Notes: a model not told the origin generated them from the letters alone. A stretch of DNA of 35,043 nt from Candidatus Rokuibacteriota bacterium (GCA_900299425.1 OMJU01000043.1:1-35043), one strand, 5' to 3'. Shown: positions 16,206 through 24,393, numbered from the stretch's first letter. Numbers and translations are program-made.

Positions 16206-17827
16206 TGAAAAGAATCATTTTTACCTGCCTATTGGCCTTCAGTATGACGGCCATGGCTCAATGGACTACGGACACTGAAGTGAACACTTTGGTCTCTAGT
16301 TTGTCAAGTGACGATATGAAGGCCGTCGGCGCCTCTGATGGCTCCACTTACATTGTGTTCTGGCACAGTGTGGGCGCTCCTGAAAATTATGAGCTTAGAC
16401 TTCAAGTGCTCAATGCGGCTGGCGAGCAAATGCTGGGTGATCAGGGGGTTCTTGTCAGCGATGATTTACCCATGAGTACCTTTACCGTCCTTTGGAATGT
16501 AGTGGTGGACCAGCAAGATAATTTATATATTGGTGTAACGGGTACAGGGGGCGGTGAGCCTGCATTTGTCTACAAAATGGATTTACAAGGAAATCGACTC
16601 TGGGGCTCTTCAGGTTTATCCATTGGGAGTGGTTATGCCATCAAAATTTTACCATTAGCCCAGGGCAATGTGTTAGTCTCCTGGTATCCCTCTTCTGGTG
16701 TATCACTAATACAGCAATTCGACGCCTCTGGTCAAGCAGTTTGGGGCGCGGATCAACCTGTATCACTTGGTTCAAGTAATACTGTTGTGAGTAATATGTT
16801 TGAATTGGATAATGGTGAATTTATTTTGATTTTTCACAAGGTTCTTACAGGGATTAATTCATTTTTACATGCCCAACGCTTCGATGCCTCTGGGGCCCCT
16901 GTTTGGTCAAATCCAATTCAAATTAGCGATAATGCGACTGCATGGAACCGCGATTATCAAGGTATAATGATTGCGGATAAAGTATATATGGGTTATTATG
17001 CCTCTTCGGGAACCCGCTTCGACACCTTTTTACAATGCGTTAATCCTGATGGTACAATGCCCTGGGGGGTGAATGGTTCTTCTTTTGACACAACCCAGTC
17101 TTTCTACGAAATGGAATGTTACATGGCCTACAAAGAAGGCTCCGATGTAGTTTGGATGAGCAGTACTTATACCAATACATCACAAAGTACCAAGGGTACG
17201 TATTTACAAAAGTTTGATGTAGCGACAGGTGATAGACTCTTTGGTAATGATGCCTTTGAATTGTACCCTGTGGGTTCTGAATCTGTACCTGTGGGGGGTA
17301 TGAATTTAGCCGAACAAGGGCCGATTTTATTGATTCAAGAAGGGGTTAACAATGGCGCTTCACCGACCGCATTGCGCGCGACTTATTTGGATGAGAGCGG
17401 TCAAGCTGTATGGCCTGAAGGGCTTAAAGATGTAGCAACATTCCAGGCCAATAAGGGCCGCATTCATCATACCCAAATGGTCAACAATCAAAGCGTTGCT
17501 GTATTTGTAGAACAAAAATCAGGTCCTGCCAAAGCATACGCCCAAAACATAGTGGATGGTGAGGTAGTGCTCAGCCAAAATGAGCTTGATGCGGCTGTTG
17601 ATTTGACTTTTTTAAACCCTTTTTCTCGGCAAATAAACACCACAGGTACAGGGGTGGATATCTTGAGTGTTCAAGTTTTTGACGCCCAGGGGCGACAAAT
17701 TTTCAACAGCACACAACTATCAGAGCTCCTGCAAAATGATGTCAGCCATTGGGCTAGCGGACTTTATTACATCAAAGTTACTGGTGGGGACTTGAGTCAA
17801 AAAACCTACAGGCTCATAAAAGAATAA
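16205..17827 (+). CDS. Secreted protein with T9SS C-terminal sorting domain
   Basis: 540 residues. Signal peptide MKRIIFTCLLAFSMTAMA, cleaved before Gln-Trp. The body contains a recurring unit of the type FDASG-x-x-VW: QQFDASGQAVWGA, QRFDASGAPVWSN, LDESGQAVWPEG and the looser DLQGNRLWGS, typical of beta-propeller-like surface proteins. The last about 80 residues form a T9SS type A sorting domain: LTFLNPFSRQI, then VQVFDAQGRQIFNST and the closing WASGLYYIKVTGG and KTYRLIKE. The protein should cross the outer membrane by the type IX system and be released or anchored. No catalytic motif was recognised. Its start overlaps the stop of the crotonase gene, and its stop lies 4 bp from the convergent DUF4136 gene with no obvious terminator. 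Confidence 0.9.
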   Translation: MKRIIFTCLLAFSMTAMAQWTTDTEVNTLVSSLSSDDMKAVGASDGSTYIVFWHSVGAPENYELRLQVLNAAGEQMLGDQGVLVSDDLPMSTFTVLWNVVVDQQDNLYIGVTGTGGGEPAFVYKMDLQGNRLWGSSGLSIGSGYAIKILPLAQGNVLVSWYPSSGVSLIQQFDASGQAVWGADQPVSLGSSNTVVSNMFELDNGEFILIFHKVLTGINSFLHAQRFDASGAPVWSNPIQISDNATAWNRDYQGIMIADKVYMGYYASSGTRFDTFLQCVNPDGTMPWGVNGSSFDTTQSFYEMECYMAYKEGSDVVWMSSTYTNTSQSTKGTYLQKFDVATGDRLFGNDAFELYPVGSESVPVGGMNLAEQGPILLIQEGVNNGASPTALRATYLDESGQAVWPEGLKDVATFQANKGRIHHTQMVNNQSVAVFVEQKSGPAKAYAQNIVDGEVVLSQNELDAAVDLTFLNPFSRQINTTGTGVDILSVQVFDAQGRQIFNSTQLSELLQNDVSHWASGLYYIKVTGGDLSQKTYRLIKE

Positions 17828-17831
17828 GCAG

Positions 17832-18371
17832 TTATTGCTCGGCCTGAGGAGGATACTGGGCAAGAATCTTATCGACAATTTTTTGAATGCGCGCCTCCTT
17901 TTTCTCAACTTTTTCATTAGGATAAAGTTGCGCTGTGCCTTTGCCTTGCCAAATAAGTTGATTCGTTTTGGCATCGACAAGATTGATGTAAAGCTGTCCT
18001 TCTGTGCGGGTACTCACGCTGGGTCCAAAAAAGCCACCATTCCACCAGGGAGACCAGCCCCAGCCCCAGCCCCAACTGAAGTTATTTTGAAAAATATCGA
18101 CCTCTTTTTCTTCTTTGGTAAAGACATGAACCAAGAGGCCGGCCTCTTGAGATTTACTCAGGCCCTTGGCCATTAGATTGTTGTCGATGGCGTGCAAAAT
18201 TCTCTTTTTGTCCAGATCACTCACTTCCATTTTATCGACCGCTGGCTTAAAAAAAGCGAAGGTGCTGTATTGATCAAAAGAAACTGCAGTGTCGTAGTCC
18301 ACGGCCACACGGACAGAACTACATCCCATAAACATAAGACTAAAACTGAAAAGCATTAAACGAAACTTCAT
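17832..18371 (-). CDS. DUF4136 lipoprotein
   Basis: 179 residues from the ATG at 18371, chosen because it opens a lipoprotein signal peptide (MKFRLMLFSFSLMFMGCSS, lipidated Cys17); an upstream in-frame ATG would run into hutU. The mature part begins VRVAVDYDTAVSFDQYSTFA, the usual opening of DUF4136, and later has EGQLYINLVDAKTNQLIWQG near the end of the domain. In the middle lies an unusual Trp/Gly loop, SWGWGWGWSPWWNGGFFG. DUF4136 proteins are envelope lipoproteins without a settled function. It follows hutU by 64 bp on the same strand but no functional link is evident. Confidence 0.88.
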   Translation of the reverse strand: MKFRLMLFSFSLMFMGCSSVRVAVDYDTAVSFDQYSTFAFFKPAVDKMEVSDLDKKRILHAIDNNLMAKGLSKSQEAGLLVHVFTKEEKEVDIFQNNFSWGWGWGWSPWWNGGFFGPSVSTRTEGQLYINLVDAKTNQLIWQGKGTAQLYPNEKVEKKEARIQKIVDKILAQYPPQAEQ

Positions 18372-18435
18372 AATGGTGTTTTTATAATTGTTCGACTTGA
18401 TGACAAATGCAGAAATTTCTATTAAAATCTTGTTC

Positions 18436-20424
18436 TTAGAGGTCTTCAAAAAGGCGGTCATCAACCAGATTTGGCAACGTAACCTTTAAATTAGGTTCCT
18501 GCTCCATTGCGCGTTTAATGGCAAATATAGCCTCGTTGTTTCTGGCCCAACTGCGCCTTGCAATCCCGTTGTTGACATCCCAAAAGAGCATTGAACTCAA
18601 TTTCTGTTCTGCTTCTTTTGTTCCATCAAGAACCATACCGAAACCACCATTAATGACCTCGCCCCAGCCGACTCCTCCGCCGTTGTGAATACTCACCCAG
18701 GTGGCACCTCTGAAGGAATCACCGATAACATTGTGAATGGCCATGTCCGCAGTAAATCTACTACCGTCATAAATGTTTGAAGTTTCTCTATAGGGCGAGT
18801 CTGTTCCTGACACATCGTGATGATCCCGTCCTAGGATTACTGGACCCAATTCGCCTTGGGCAATGGCCTTGTTAAACGCTCGTGCTATGGCGATACGTCC
18901 GTTGCTATCGGCATAGAGGATGCGCGCCTGAGAGCCCACTACTAAGGCGTTTTCTTGAGCTCCTTTGATCCATTGGATATTATCGGCCATTTGTTGCTTA
19001 ATTTCATCAGGAGCGTCGATCATGAGTTGTTCCAAAACACCGCAGGCAATTTCGTCAGTCTTAGCTAAGTCCTGTGGATCGCCTGAGGCGCAAACCCAGC
19101 GGAACGGGCCAAATCCGTAATCAAAACACATGGGGCCCATGATGTCTTGGACATAACTAGGATACTTAAATTCTTCTGTGCTTCCTTCTTTTAGTAAATC
19201 ACCACCAGCTCTAGATGCCTCTAGTAAAAACGCATTGCCATAATCAAAGAAATAGGTGCCTTTTTTGGTGTGTTTGTTGATCAATGCAGCATGCTGAACA
19301 AGACTCTCTTTAACGTGTTTTTTAAATTCAACTGGATCGCCCGCCATCATTTCATTTGCTTGCTCGAAGCTCAGGGACACAGGATAATATCCTCCGGCCC
19401 ATGGATTGTGTAAAGAGGTCTGATCACTACCTAAATCTACTTTAATTCCTTCCTTATCAAAGTGTTCCCATACCGACACAATATTGCCATGAAAGGCAAG
19501 TGAAATAGCGACCTTTTCTTGAATGGCCCATCGAACCTTTTGGGTTAAGGCAGGAAGATCGTCATAAACTTCGTCTACCCAGCCTTGGCTGTGGCGGGTG
19601 TCTATTGCTTTTTTATTGACTTCAGCACAGACCGTGACGCAGCCAGCGATATTGCCAGCTTTGGGTTGCGCTCCACTCATGCCACCCAACCCCGAGGTTA
19701 CAAACAATCCCCCTTTAGGTGAGCGCCCTAATTTTCTGAACGCATTCAATACGGTGATGGTTGTGCCATGTACAATACCTTGCGGGCCTATATACATATA
19801 ACTTCCTGCGGTCATTTGACCGTATTGAGAAACACCTAGGGCGTTAAATCGCTCCCAGTGATCAGGCTTGGAATAGTTCGGAATCATCATTCCATTAGTC
19901 ACCACTACTCTTGGGGCATGCGGCCCAGAAGGAAACAAACCCATAGGGTGGCCACTGTACATAACCAGGGTTTGATCGTCATTCATTTGGGAGAGGTACT
20001 GCATGGTTAGGCGATATTGTGCCCAATTTTGAAAAACTGCGCCATTACCTCCATAGGTAATTAGCTCATTTGGATGCTGGGCAACCGCGTGATCCAAATT
20101 GTTTTGAATCATTAACATTATGGCTTTGGCCTGGGTGCTTTGTCCAGGGTAATCGTCTATAGGGCGTGCAAATATTTTGTGGTCTGGGCGTAACCGATAC
20201 ATGTATATGCGCCCGTATTCTTTGAGTTCTTGTTTGAACTCTGCCAGCAGCGTTTTATGGTCTTTCGCCGGAAAATAACGCAATGCATTGCGCAAGGCGA
20301 GCTGTTCTTCGTCAGCAGATAGTATAGATTTTCGCTTTGGCGCGTGATTTACTTTTGGGTCATAGGGCTTTGACTGCGGTAGAACCTCTGGAATGCCTAA
20401 ACGTATTTCCTCTTGAAAGGTCAT
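18436..20424 (-). CDS. hutU: Urocanate hydratase (long form)
   Basis: Converts urocanate to imidazolonepropionate, the second step of histidine degradation, using tightly bound NAD+ as an electrophile. 662 residues, longer than the roughly 557-residue pseudomonad enzyme and closer to the eukaryotic length. Recognisable parts are TYGGNGAVFQNWAQYRLTM, MYSGHPMGLFPSGPHAPRVV, GSYMYIGPQGIVHGTT, the NAD+ site GLGGMSGAQPKAGNIAG, DYGFGPFRWVCASGDPQDL with the probable active-site Cys, and SIHNGGGVGWGEVINGGFGM. No hutH, hutI or hutG lies beside it, so the histidine pathway must be scattered or the gene stands alone. It starts 11 bp after the DUF5522 gene, which suggests a two-gene transcript. Confidence 0.95.
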   Translation of the reverse strand: MTFQEEIRLGIPEVLPQSKPYDPKVNHAPKRKSILSADEEQLALRNALRYFPAKDHKTLLAEFKQELKEYGRIYMYRLRPDHKIFARPIDDYPGQSTQAKAIMLMIQNNLDHAVAQHPNELITYGGNGAVFQNWAQYRLTMQYLSQMNDDQTLVMYSGHPMGLFPSGPHAPRVVVTNGMMIPNYSKPDHWERFNALGVSQYGQMTAGSYMYIGPQGIVHGTTITVLNAFRKLGRSPKGGLFVTSGLGGMSGAQPKAGNIAGCVTVCAEVNKKAIDTRHSQGWVDEVYDDLPALTQKVRWAIQEKVAISLAFHGNIVSVWEHFDKEGIKVDLGSDQTSLHNPWAGGYYPVSLSFEQANEMMAGDPVEFKKHVKESLVQHAALINKHTKKGTYFFDYGNAFLLEASRAGGDLLKEGSTEEFKYPSYVQDIMGPMCFDYGFGPFRWVCASGDPQDLAKTDEIACGVLEQLMIDAPDEIKQQMADNIQWIKGAQENALVVGSQARILYADSNGRIAIARAFNKAIAQGELGPVILGRDHHDVSGTDSPYRETSNIYDGSRFTADMAIHNVIGDSFRGATWVSIHNGGGVGWGEVINGGFGMVLDGTKEAEQKLSSMLFWDVNNGIARRSWARNNEAIFAIKRAMEQEPNLKVTLPNLVDDRLFEDL

Positions 20425-20435
20425 AATTTTTATTT

Positions 20436-20594
20436 TTAGGATTTGGCATTTCCTCTATAGGGACAATGGCGACAATTACTGTCGCAACAATACCCTCGTT
20501 TAAGGTGATATTGCTCGGTAAAACAGCGATATCCCTCGGGGGTAAGATAAAAATCTCCGTCTTCTACTGGAATGTGTTTTTTAGGAAAATGCAT
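20436..20594 (-). CDS. DUF5522 Cys-rich mini-protein
   Basis: A 52-residue protein, MHFPKKHIPVEDGDFYLTPE followed by GYRCFTEQYHLKRGYCCDSN and CRHCPYRGNAKS. The pattern FYLTPEGYRCFTEQYHLKRGYCC...CRHCPY is the hallmark of the DUF5522 family, which has no assigned function. Five Cys (24, 36, 37, 41, 44) arranged as CC-x3-C-x2-C, with a nearby His, suggest a bound metal or iron-sulphur cluster; this is inference. It is the gene immediately upstream of hutU (11 bp). A -7 promoter element ends only 3 nt before its ATG. No other ATG fits the conserved reading frame better. Confidence 0.85.
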   Translation of the reverse strand: MHFPKKHIPVEDGDFYLTPEGYRCFTEQYHLKRGYCCDSNCRHCPYRGNAKS

Positions 20595-20597
20595 GGG

Positions 20598-20605
20598 CAA
20601 AAATA
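20598..20605 (-). promoter_or_regulatory. Putative -7 element directly before the DUF5522 gene
   Basis: TATTTTTG on the minus strand, separated from the ATG at 20594 by three bases. If used, transcription would begin at or next to the A of the start codon. The closest TTG upstream gives a 14-bp spacer, shorter than usual. Confidence 0.4.
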
Positions 20606-20642
20606 CCACTTTAATGCCGCAAACTAAAAAACCTTTTTAGAA

Positions 20643-21545
20643 TCAGTTGCCTAAAAACTCGAACTCAACAGAGCAGGGGATATCATGACCAATATGACCC
20701 ATACCTTCACCCGAGGCGCCTGCATTTTGAAAGACTGCAGCACCAGTGACGGCCTTGTGGTGTAGGTTAAAAGTGTAAGGGACTCCAGCGATTAGGGGTT
20801 TGTAATAAACCAAAGTTGCGTAATGAGGGACATTATAACTCTCTGCACTTCTTGATGCAGGGTCATTGTCATTCTCAGCGGAGTAGGCATGAGTGTATGA
20901 CCATCCTTGCTCGTAATCATAGGAAGAAGATTCGGGGTTGATCATGATGCGACCATTGCCTTCAAGTTTAAAGAAAAAGGCTCCTTCACACGTGGCCAAG
21001 GAAATATAACTTTCACTACCTGTGGTAAAATCTTCAATTTTACCTGCACCAAAATTAGTTTTCACCTCGATACGGTACATGCCACTGTATTTTGGTGTAA
21101 AAATTTCCTCTATTAATCCATCGAGTCTACTGGCTGTAGTATACTCCAAGGCCCCAGATTGTATGGGGGCACGAAAACAGCCTCCGGTTTGCTTATACAA
21201 GGCATAATCTTCTCGAGAGAATTGGGGTTGCCAGCTTGTTCCGTCAAAGGTATAAACCCCTAGTTGAACATCATCAGCACCAAGAGCGCTGTTATTGGTG
21301 TTAAATACGGTAGTTCCGGGAGCAAGATTTCCGCCATTTGGATTGACTACGGTGCTCAAGTCCAAAGTACTGGTAAGGGCCACTCGAGGAAATAAGAGAC
21401 CTGAGTTTGACCCTGCTACATCAATGGCACCTTCAGTAGTGGTGGTACCAATACCGATCTGCGCAATACCCATAGCTGTGCCGCTAAAAACTATAAAGCC
21501 GATAGCAACCAGACGTTTTACTAGAGTTGAAGATTTGTGCGCCAT
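20643..21545 (-). CDS. Secreted paralog 3 of a three-gene family
   Basis: 300 residues, last of three related secreted proteins in one operon. Signal region MAHKSSTLVKRLVAIGFIVF to about residue 28 (MGIAQ). The mature N-terminus has the Bacteroidota surface-protein motif IGIGTTTTEGAIDVAGSNSG, then LLFPRVALTSTLD, GTTVFNTNNS and VYTFDGTSWQPQF. The C-terminal half shares FTPKYSGMYRIEVKTNFGAG, an FFFKLEGNGR strand and the ending PCSVEFEFLGN with its neighbours. It is the most divergent copy and has extra Cys (GGCFRAP and ATCEGAF). No enzyme motif is visible and no T9SS sorting domain is recognised. A beta-sandwich (C1q/TNF-like or jelly-roll) is a guess from strand pattern only. The start lies 2 bp after the preceding stop. 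Confidence 0.8.
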   Translation of the reverse strand: MAHKSSTLVKRLVAIGFIVFSGTAMGIAQIGIGTTTTEGAIDVAGSNSGLLFPRVALTSTLDLSTVVNPNGGNLAPGTTVFNTNNSALGADDVQLGVYTFDGTSWQPQFSREDYALYKQTGGCFRAPIQSGALEYTTASRLDGLIEEIFTPKYSGMYRIEVKTNFGAGKIEDFTTGSESYISLATCEGAFFFKLEGNGRIMINPESSSYDYEQGWSYTHAYSAENDNDPASRSAESYNVPHYATLVYYKPLIAGVPYTFNLHHKAVTGAAVFQNAGASGEGMGHIGHDIPCSVEFEFLGN

Positions 21546-21547
21546 AA

Positions 21548-22375
21548 TTATTCGTTAATGTAACTAATTTCAACAACACAACCTAAATCACCATTGATAG
21601 TTATATTACCACCTCCATCTGTTCCGAGGGCTCCATCGGAATCGAATCCATTAGCGATCAATTGATCAAATGTTAAAGCAATGTTGTAGGTTTCACCTGG
21701 AATCAAATCAGTTTCCAAAATAGTGAATTGAGCTTGATTATAGGCGTTGCTATATTCTTTTAAGGTACCGCCATTAAAATTAGCATCGTCGTTATTGCCA
21801 GAAAAACTCTTCATTGAAACAGCGTGGTTTTGACCGTTGAAGCTGAAGATAAAGTCTCCTCCTTGAGCGCCGAAGTTAGCGTGTTGATCGTCTGGCTCAG
21901 AAGCGGTTGGAAGATCTATTTTTCCGCCCCCAAAATGAAGGCTCACCTTAATTTTATAGGTGCCGTAATAACGGGGAACAAAGGTTTTACTGTTAAAACT
22001 TATTCCTTGAGCACCAACATTATGCCCAGTACTTAAATTGCTGTTTTGAATGTAGATTTTGTTGTCTTTTTTATCAAACTTAGCCACCCATTGTGTGCCG
22101 TTCCATTGGTATAAACCAGGATAAACGGCCGTAGCGTCAGTACCACTATTTTTTGTGTTGTAAATCATGGTTCCGATTACAGGTGGATTTCCATCAGGAG
22201 TAGTGATCGTGGCGGTGGCTGTATTGACCAGCTCTATTCGTGGGTATACAAAACCTTGAGCCATAGAAATATCAAGAAGTCCTTCTGGAGTGCTTGTGCC
22301 AATACCAATCTGACCCCAGGCAGGGAATTGGCTTATGACCAATAGAAGAACGAATATGGAATTCTTGACTTTCAT
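21548..22375 (-). CDS. Secreted paralog 2 of a three-gene family
   Basis: 275 residues, middle gene of the operon. Signal peptide MKVKNSIFVLLLVISQFPAWG, then QIGIGTSTPEGLLDISMAQG, VYPRIELVNTATA, GTMIYNTKNSG and GLYQWNGTQWVAKFDKKDN, the same N-terminal module as both neighbours. The C-terminal domain shows FVPRYYGTYKIKVSLHFGGG, FIFSFNGQNHAVSMKSF and LGCVVEISYINE. The N-terminal module (GI-GT-x-P...LDI...PR...NT...GLY.WNG..W) occurs on many exported Bacteroidota proteins in front of differing C-terminal domains. Function unknown. Starts 3 bp after the preceding stop. Confidence 0.8.
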   Translation of the reverse strand: MKVKNSIFVLLLVISQFPAWGQIGIGTSTPEGLLDISMAQGFVYPRIELVNTATATITTPDGNPPVIGTMIYNTKNSGTDATAVYPGLYQWNGTQWVAKFDKKDNKIYIQNSNLSTGHNVGAQGISFNSKTFVPRYYGTYKIKVSLHFGGGKIDLPTASEPDDQHANFGAQGGDFIFSFNGQNHAVSMKSFSGNNDDANFNGGTLKEYSNAYNQAQFTILETDLIPGETYNIALTFDQLIANGFDSDGALGTDGGGNITINGDLGCVVEISYINE

Positions 22376-22378
22376 GAT

Positions 22379-23215
22379 TTATTCTCCCATATAAATAAAT
22401 TCGACACGACATGGTAAATCATAGGCGATATAACCACGACCTGTCCCTGAACCTTCATTTTCAAACTCTGGAGCTAGGTCTTGCGTAAACGATAAATTAA
22501 AATTGTGGCTTACACCAGCCTGTAGCGTTTCAAAGCCAGTCCATGTATATTCTTGCCAAATAGCGAAAAATTTGCGATCGCCACCTAAGGGAATACCCAC
22601 GCTAGTATCATAGTTCGTAGAATAGGCTCCCACAGGGATATAGCGATGTACGCCGTTTAGCTCAAAATCAAAAGTTCCAGTTTGACGAGCAATATTCAAG
22701 TCACCGTCGCTAGATGGACTTCCATCTTCATCGGGTTGTTTGGCAACACCTCCACCATAATTCACTGTAAGGATCACTTTATAGGTTCCTGTATAGCTTG
22801 GAGTGAATGTTTGATTACTCAGGCCATCAATATTAGCTGGAAGGAGTCCGATCAGTGCCTCGGTACGAATACCTAAAGCGCTTTCAAACTTAACTTGTTC
22901 TTTTCGATCGAATTGGGGATCCCATTGTGCGCCTGTCCACACATACAATCCGGGAGATACGTCATTAGTGCCATTATTGGTGGTAGCGGTATTGTAGATG
23001 ACAGTCCAAGCAGAGATATTACCGCCCTGAGGATTAGTGGCAGGACTCTCATTTAAAGTCGAACTTAGAGCAAGTCTAGGCATCACGATACCATAAGTAC
23101 TGCTTTCTATGTCAAGTGCAGCTTGAGGGTTGGCAGTATTGATTCCGACCTGAGCCACCACAGACAGCACATTAAGGGCGCAAGCCAGGATCAATATTTG
23201 TTTCAAATGGGCCAA
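22379..23215 (-). CDS. Secreted paralog 1 of a three-gene family, TTG start
   Basis: 278 residues, first gene of the operon. The only start that keeps the signal peptide is TTG at 23215; the resulting MAHLKQILILACALNVLSVV parallels the MAHKSS start of paralog 3, and a TAA lies six codons upstream, so the reading is constrained. The mature protein begins QVGINTANPQAALDIESSTY, then VMPRLALSSTLNE, WTVIYNTATT and GLYVWTGAQWDPQFDRK. The C-terminal domain has FTPSYTGTYKVILTVNYGGG, FDFELNGVHRYIPVG and the ending LPCRVEFIYMGE. No catalytic or binding motif is recognised. The 215-bp region upstream, shared with the divergent PLP-enzyme gene, is AT-rich and I found no TAnnTTTG element for this direction. 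Confidence 0.8.
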   Translation of the reverse strand: MAHLKQILILACALNVLSVVAQVGINTANPQAALDIESSTYGIVMPRLALSSTLNESPATNPQGGNISAWTVIYNTATTNNGTNDVSPGLYVWTGAQWDPQFDRKEQVKFESALGIRTEALIGLLPANIDGLSNQTFTPSYTGTYKVILTVNYGGGVAKQPDEDGSPSSDGDLNIARQTGTFDFELNGVHRYIPVGAYSTNYDTSVGIPLGGDRKFFAIWQEYTWTGFETLQAGVSHNFNLSFTQDLAPEFENEGSGTGRGYIAYDLPCRVEFIYMGE

Positions 23216-23398
23216 ATCAGAAGGTTTTAACTTATTTACAGGTAAAAAGTGCGTATAAATACGATAAAGAGCAAATAAATTCGATGAAATGCAAATTATT
23301 TTAACATATGACTTATTTTATTCATATTGAAGTTCTATGGAAAGTAGGCCAAACACTGAATTAATTCAGCCATTAGCTTCGTTTTTTATATTTCCCCT

Positions 23399-23406
23399 TA
23401 TTTTTG
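23399..23406 (+). promoter_or_regulatory. Putative -7 element of the PLP-enzyme gene
   Basis: TATTTTTG, 24 bp before the ATG at 23431. A TTG at the proper -33 distance is missing (TTC is present about 18 bp upstream). Confidence 0.45.
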
Positions 23407-23430
23407 AAGGACTCAAGCCTTTAGGTGCAT

Positions 23431-24375
23431 ATGGATACTTCAGTTTCAAAGATTGATGCGTTAGATCAGTGGCTAAATCAAAAGGCTAGAATTGATGAGG
23501 TGGATCTGACACCTTTTGGATTTCGCGGAGAATCATTACATCTATTACGCGAAGATCAAATAATGGAAGAGGCCTCTGGGAATAAGCTCAGAAAGCTATT
23601 GCCTAATTTAAAACAGGCGGCAAAAATTGGTGTCAATCGAGTATTGACCTTTGGCGGGGCTTATTCTAATCATATCGCTGCAACTGCGGCTGCGGGTCAA
23701 AAGTTTGGATACCAAACAATTGGTTTAATCCGAGGCGAAGAACTGACTGAAAAAATTCACGAAAATCCCACTTTGAGTAAAGCCAAGCGCTGTGGAATGG
23801 AATTAGTTTTTGTCAGTAGACAGGAGTACAAACGGAGATTTGAGGCCGAATATCTCAGTGCCTTACAGCATCGTTATGGGCCTTGTGTGCTGATACCCGA
23901 GGGAGGGAGCAACGATTTAGCGATTCAAGGTGTGGCCAATATGGTGCAGCTATTGCCAAAAAAATTTCGAGTGTTGTGCACCCCAATAGGAACCGGGGGT
24001 ACGATGGCGGGTCTGCTTGAGGGGGCCAGGACACCTCAGGAGGTTTGGGGATTTTCGGCCTTAAAGGGGGTGGATTTTGTAAAGCAGCTTGAGGTTTATG
24101 GTGAGGGAATCTCCCGAACCATATTTACACACTTTCATTTTGGAGGATATGCCAAGGCAAACCGTGAATTGATCGATTTTATTAATAATTTTAAGGCATG
24201 CACCCAGGTGCCCCTTGATCCAATTTATACCGGTAAAATGATGTTTGGACTTTTAGATGTACTCAGAACAAGCTCAGGCATCGATATATCAGAGATATTG
24301 GTGCTGCACACTGGGGGCCTTCAAGGGATTGAGGGGTTTAACGCGTCAAATAAGGCCTTGTCAAATATTTCATGA
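23431..24375 (+). CDS. PLP enzyme, ACC deaminase/D-cysteine desulfhydrase family
   Basis: 314 residues from the ATG at 23431; an in-frame GTG two codons upstream is the alternative start. Fold type II PLP enzyme. The Schiff-base Lys is Lys52 in SGNKLRKLL, the substrate loop is TFGGAYSNHIAATAAAG with Ser79 against the ring, and the phosphate-binding Gly loop is TPIGTGGTMAGLLEG. The C-terminal part has DPIYTGKMMFGLLDVL and LHTGGLQG. This matches D-cysteine desulfhydrase/ACC deaminase homologues; in Bacteroidota without ethylene precursors the D-cysteine or a related amino-acid reaction is more plausible, but the sequence alone does not decide. It is followed after 18 bp by the glucosaminidase gene on the same strand. 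Confidence 0.88.
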   Translation: MDTSVSKIDALDQWLNQKARIDEVDLTPFGFRGESLHLLREDQIMEEASGNKLRKLLPNLKQAAKIGVNRVLTFGGAYSNHIAATAAAGQKFGYQTIGLIRGEELTEKIHENPTLSKAKRCGMELVFVSRQEYKRRFEAEYLSALQHRYGPCVLIPEGGSNDLAIQGVANMVQLLPKKFRVLCTPIGTGGTMAGLLEGARTPQEVWGFSALKGVDFVKQLEVYGEGISRTIFTHFHFGGYAKANRELIDFINNFKACTQVPLDPIYTGKMMFGLLDVLRTSSGIDISEILVLHTGGLQGIEGFNASNKALSNIS

Positions 24376-24393
24376 CATTTAAAAAAAAGATTA

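Noticed and set aside
18372-18464. Upstream in-frame extension of the DUF4136 gene into hutU
   Set aside because: It would overlap hutU and precede a well-formed lipoprotein signal peptide, so it is not coding for this protein.
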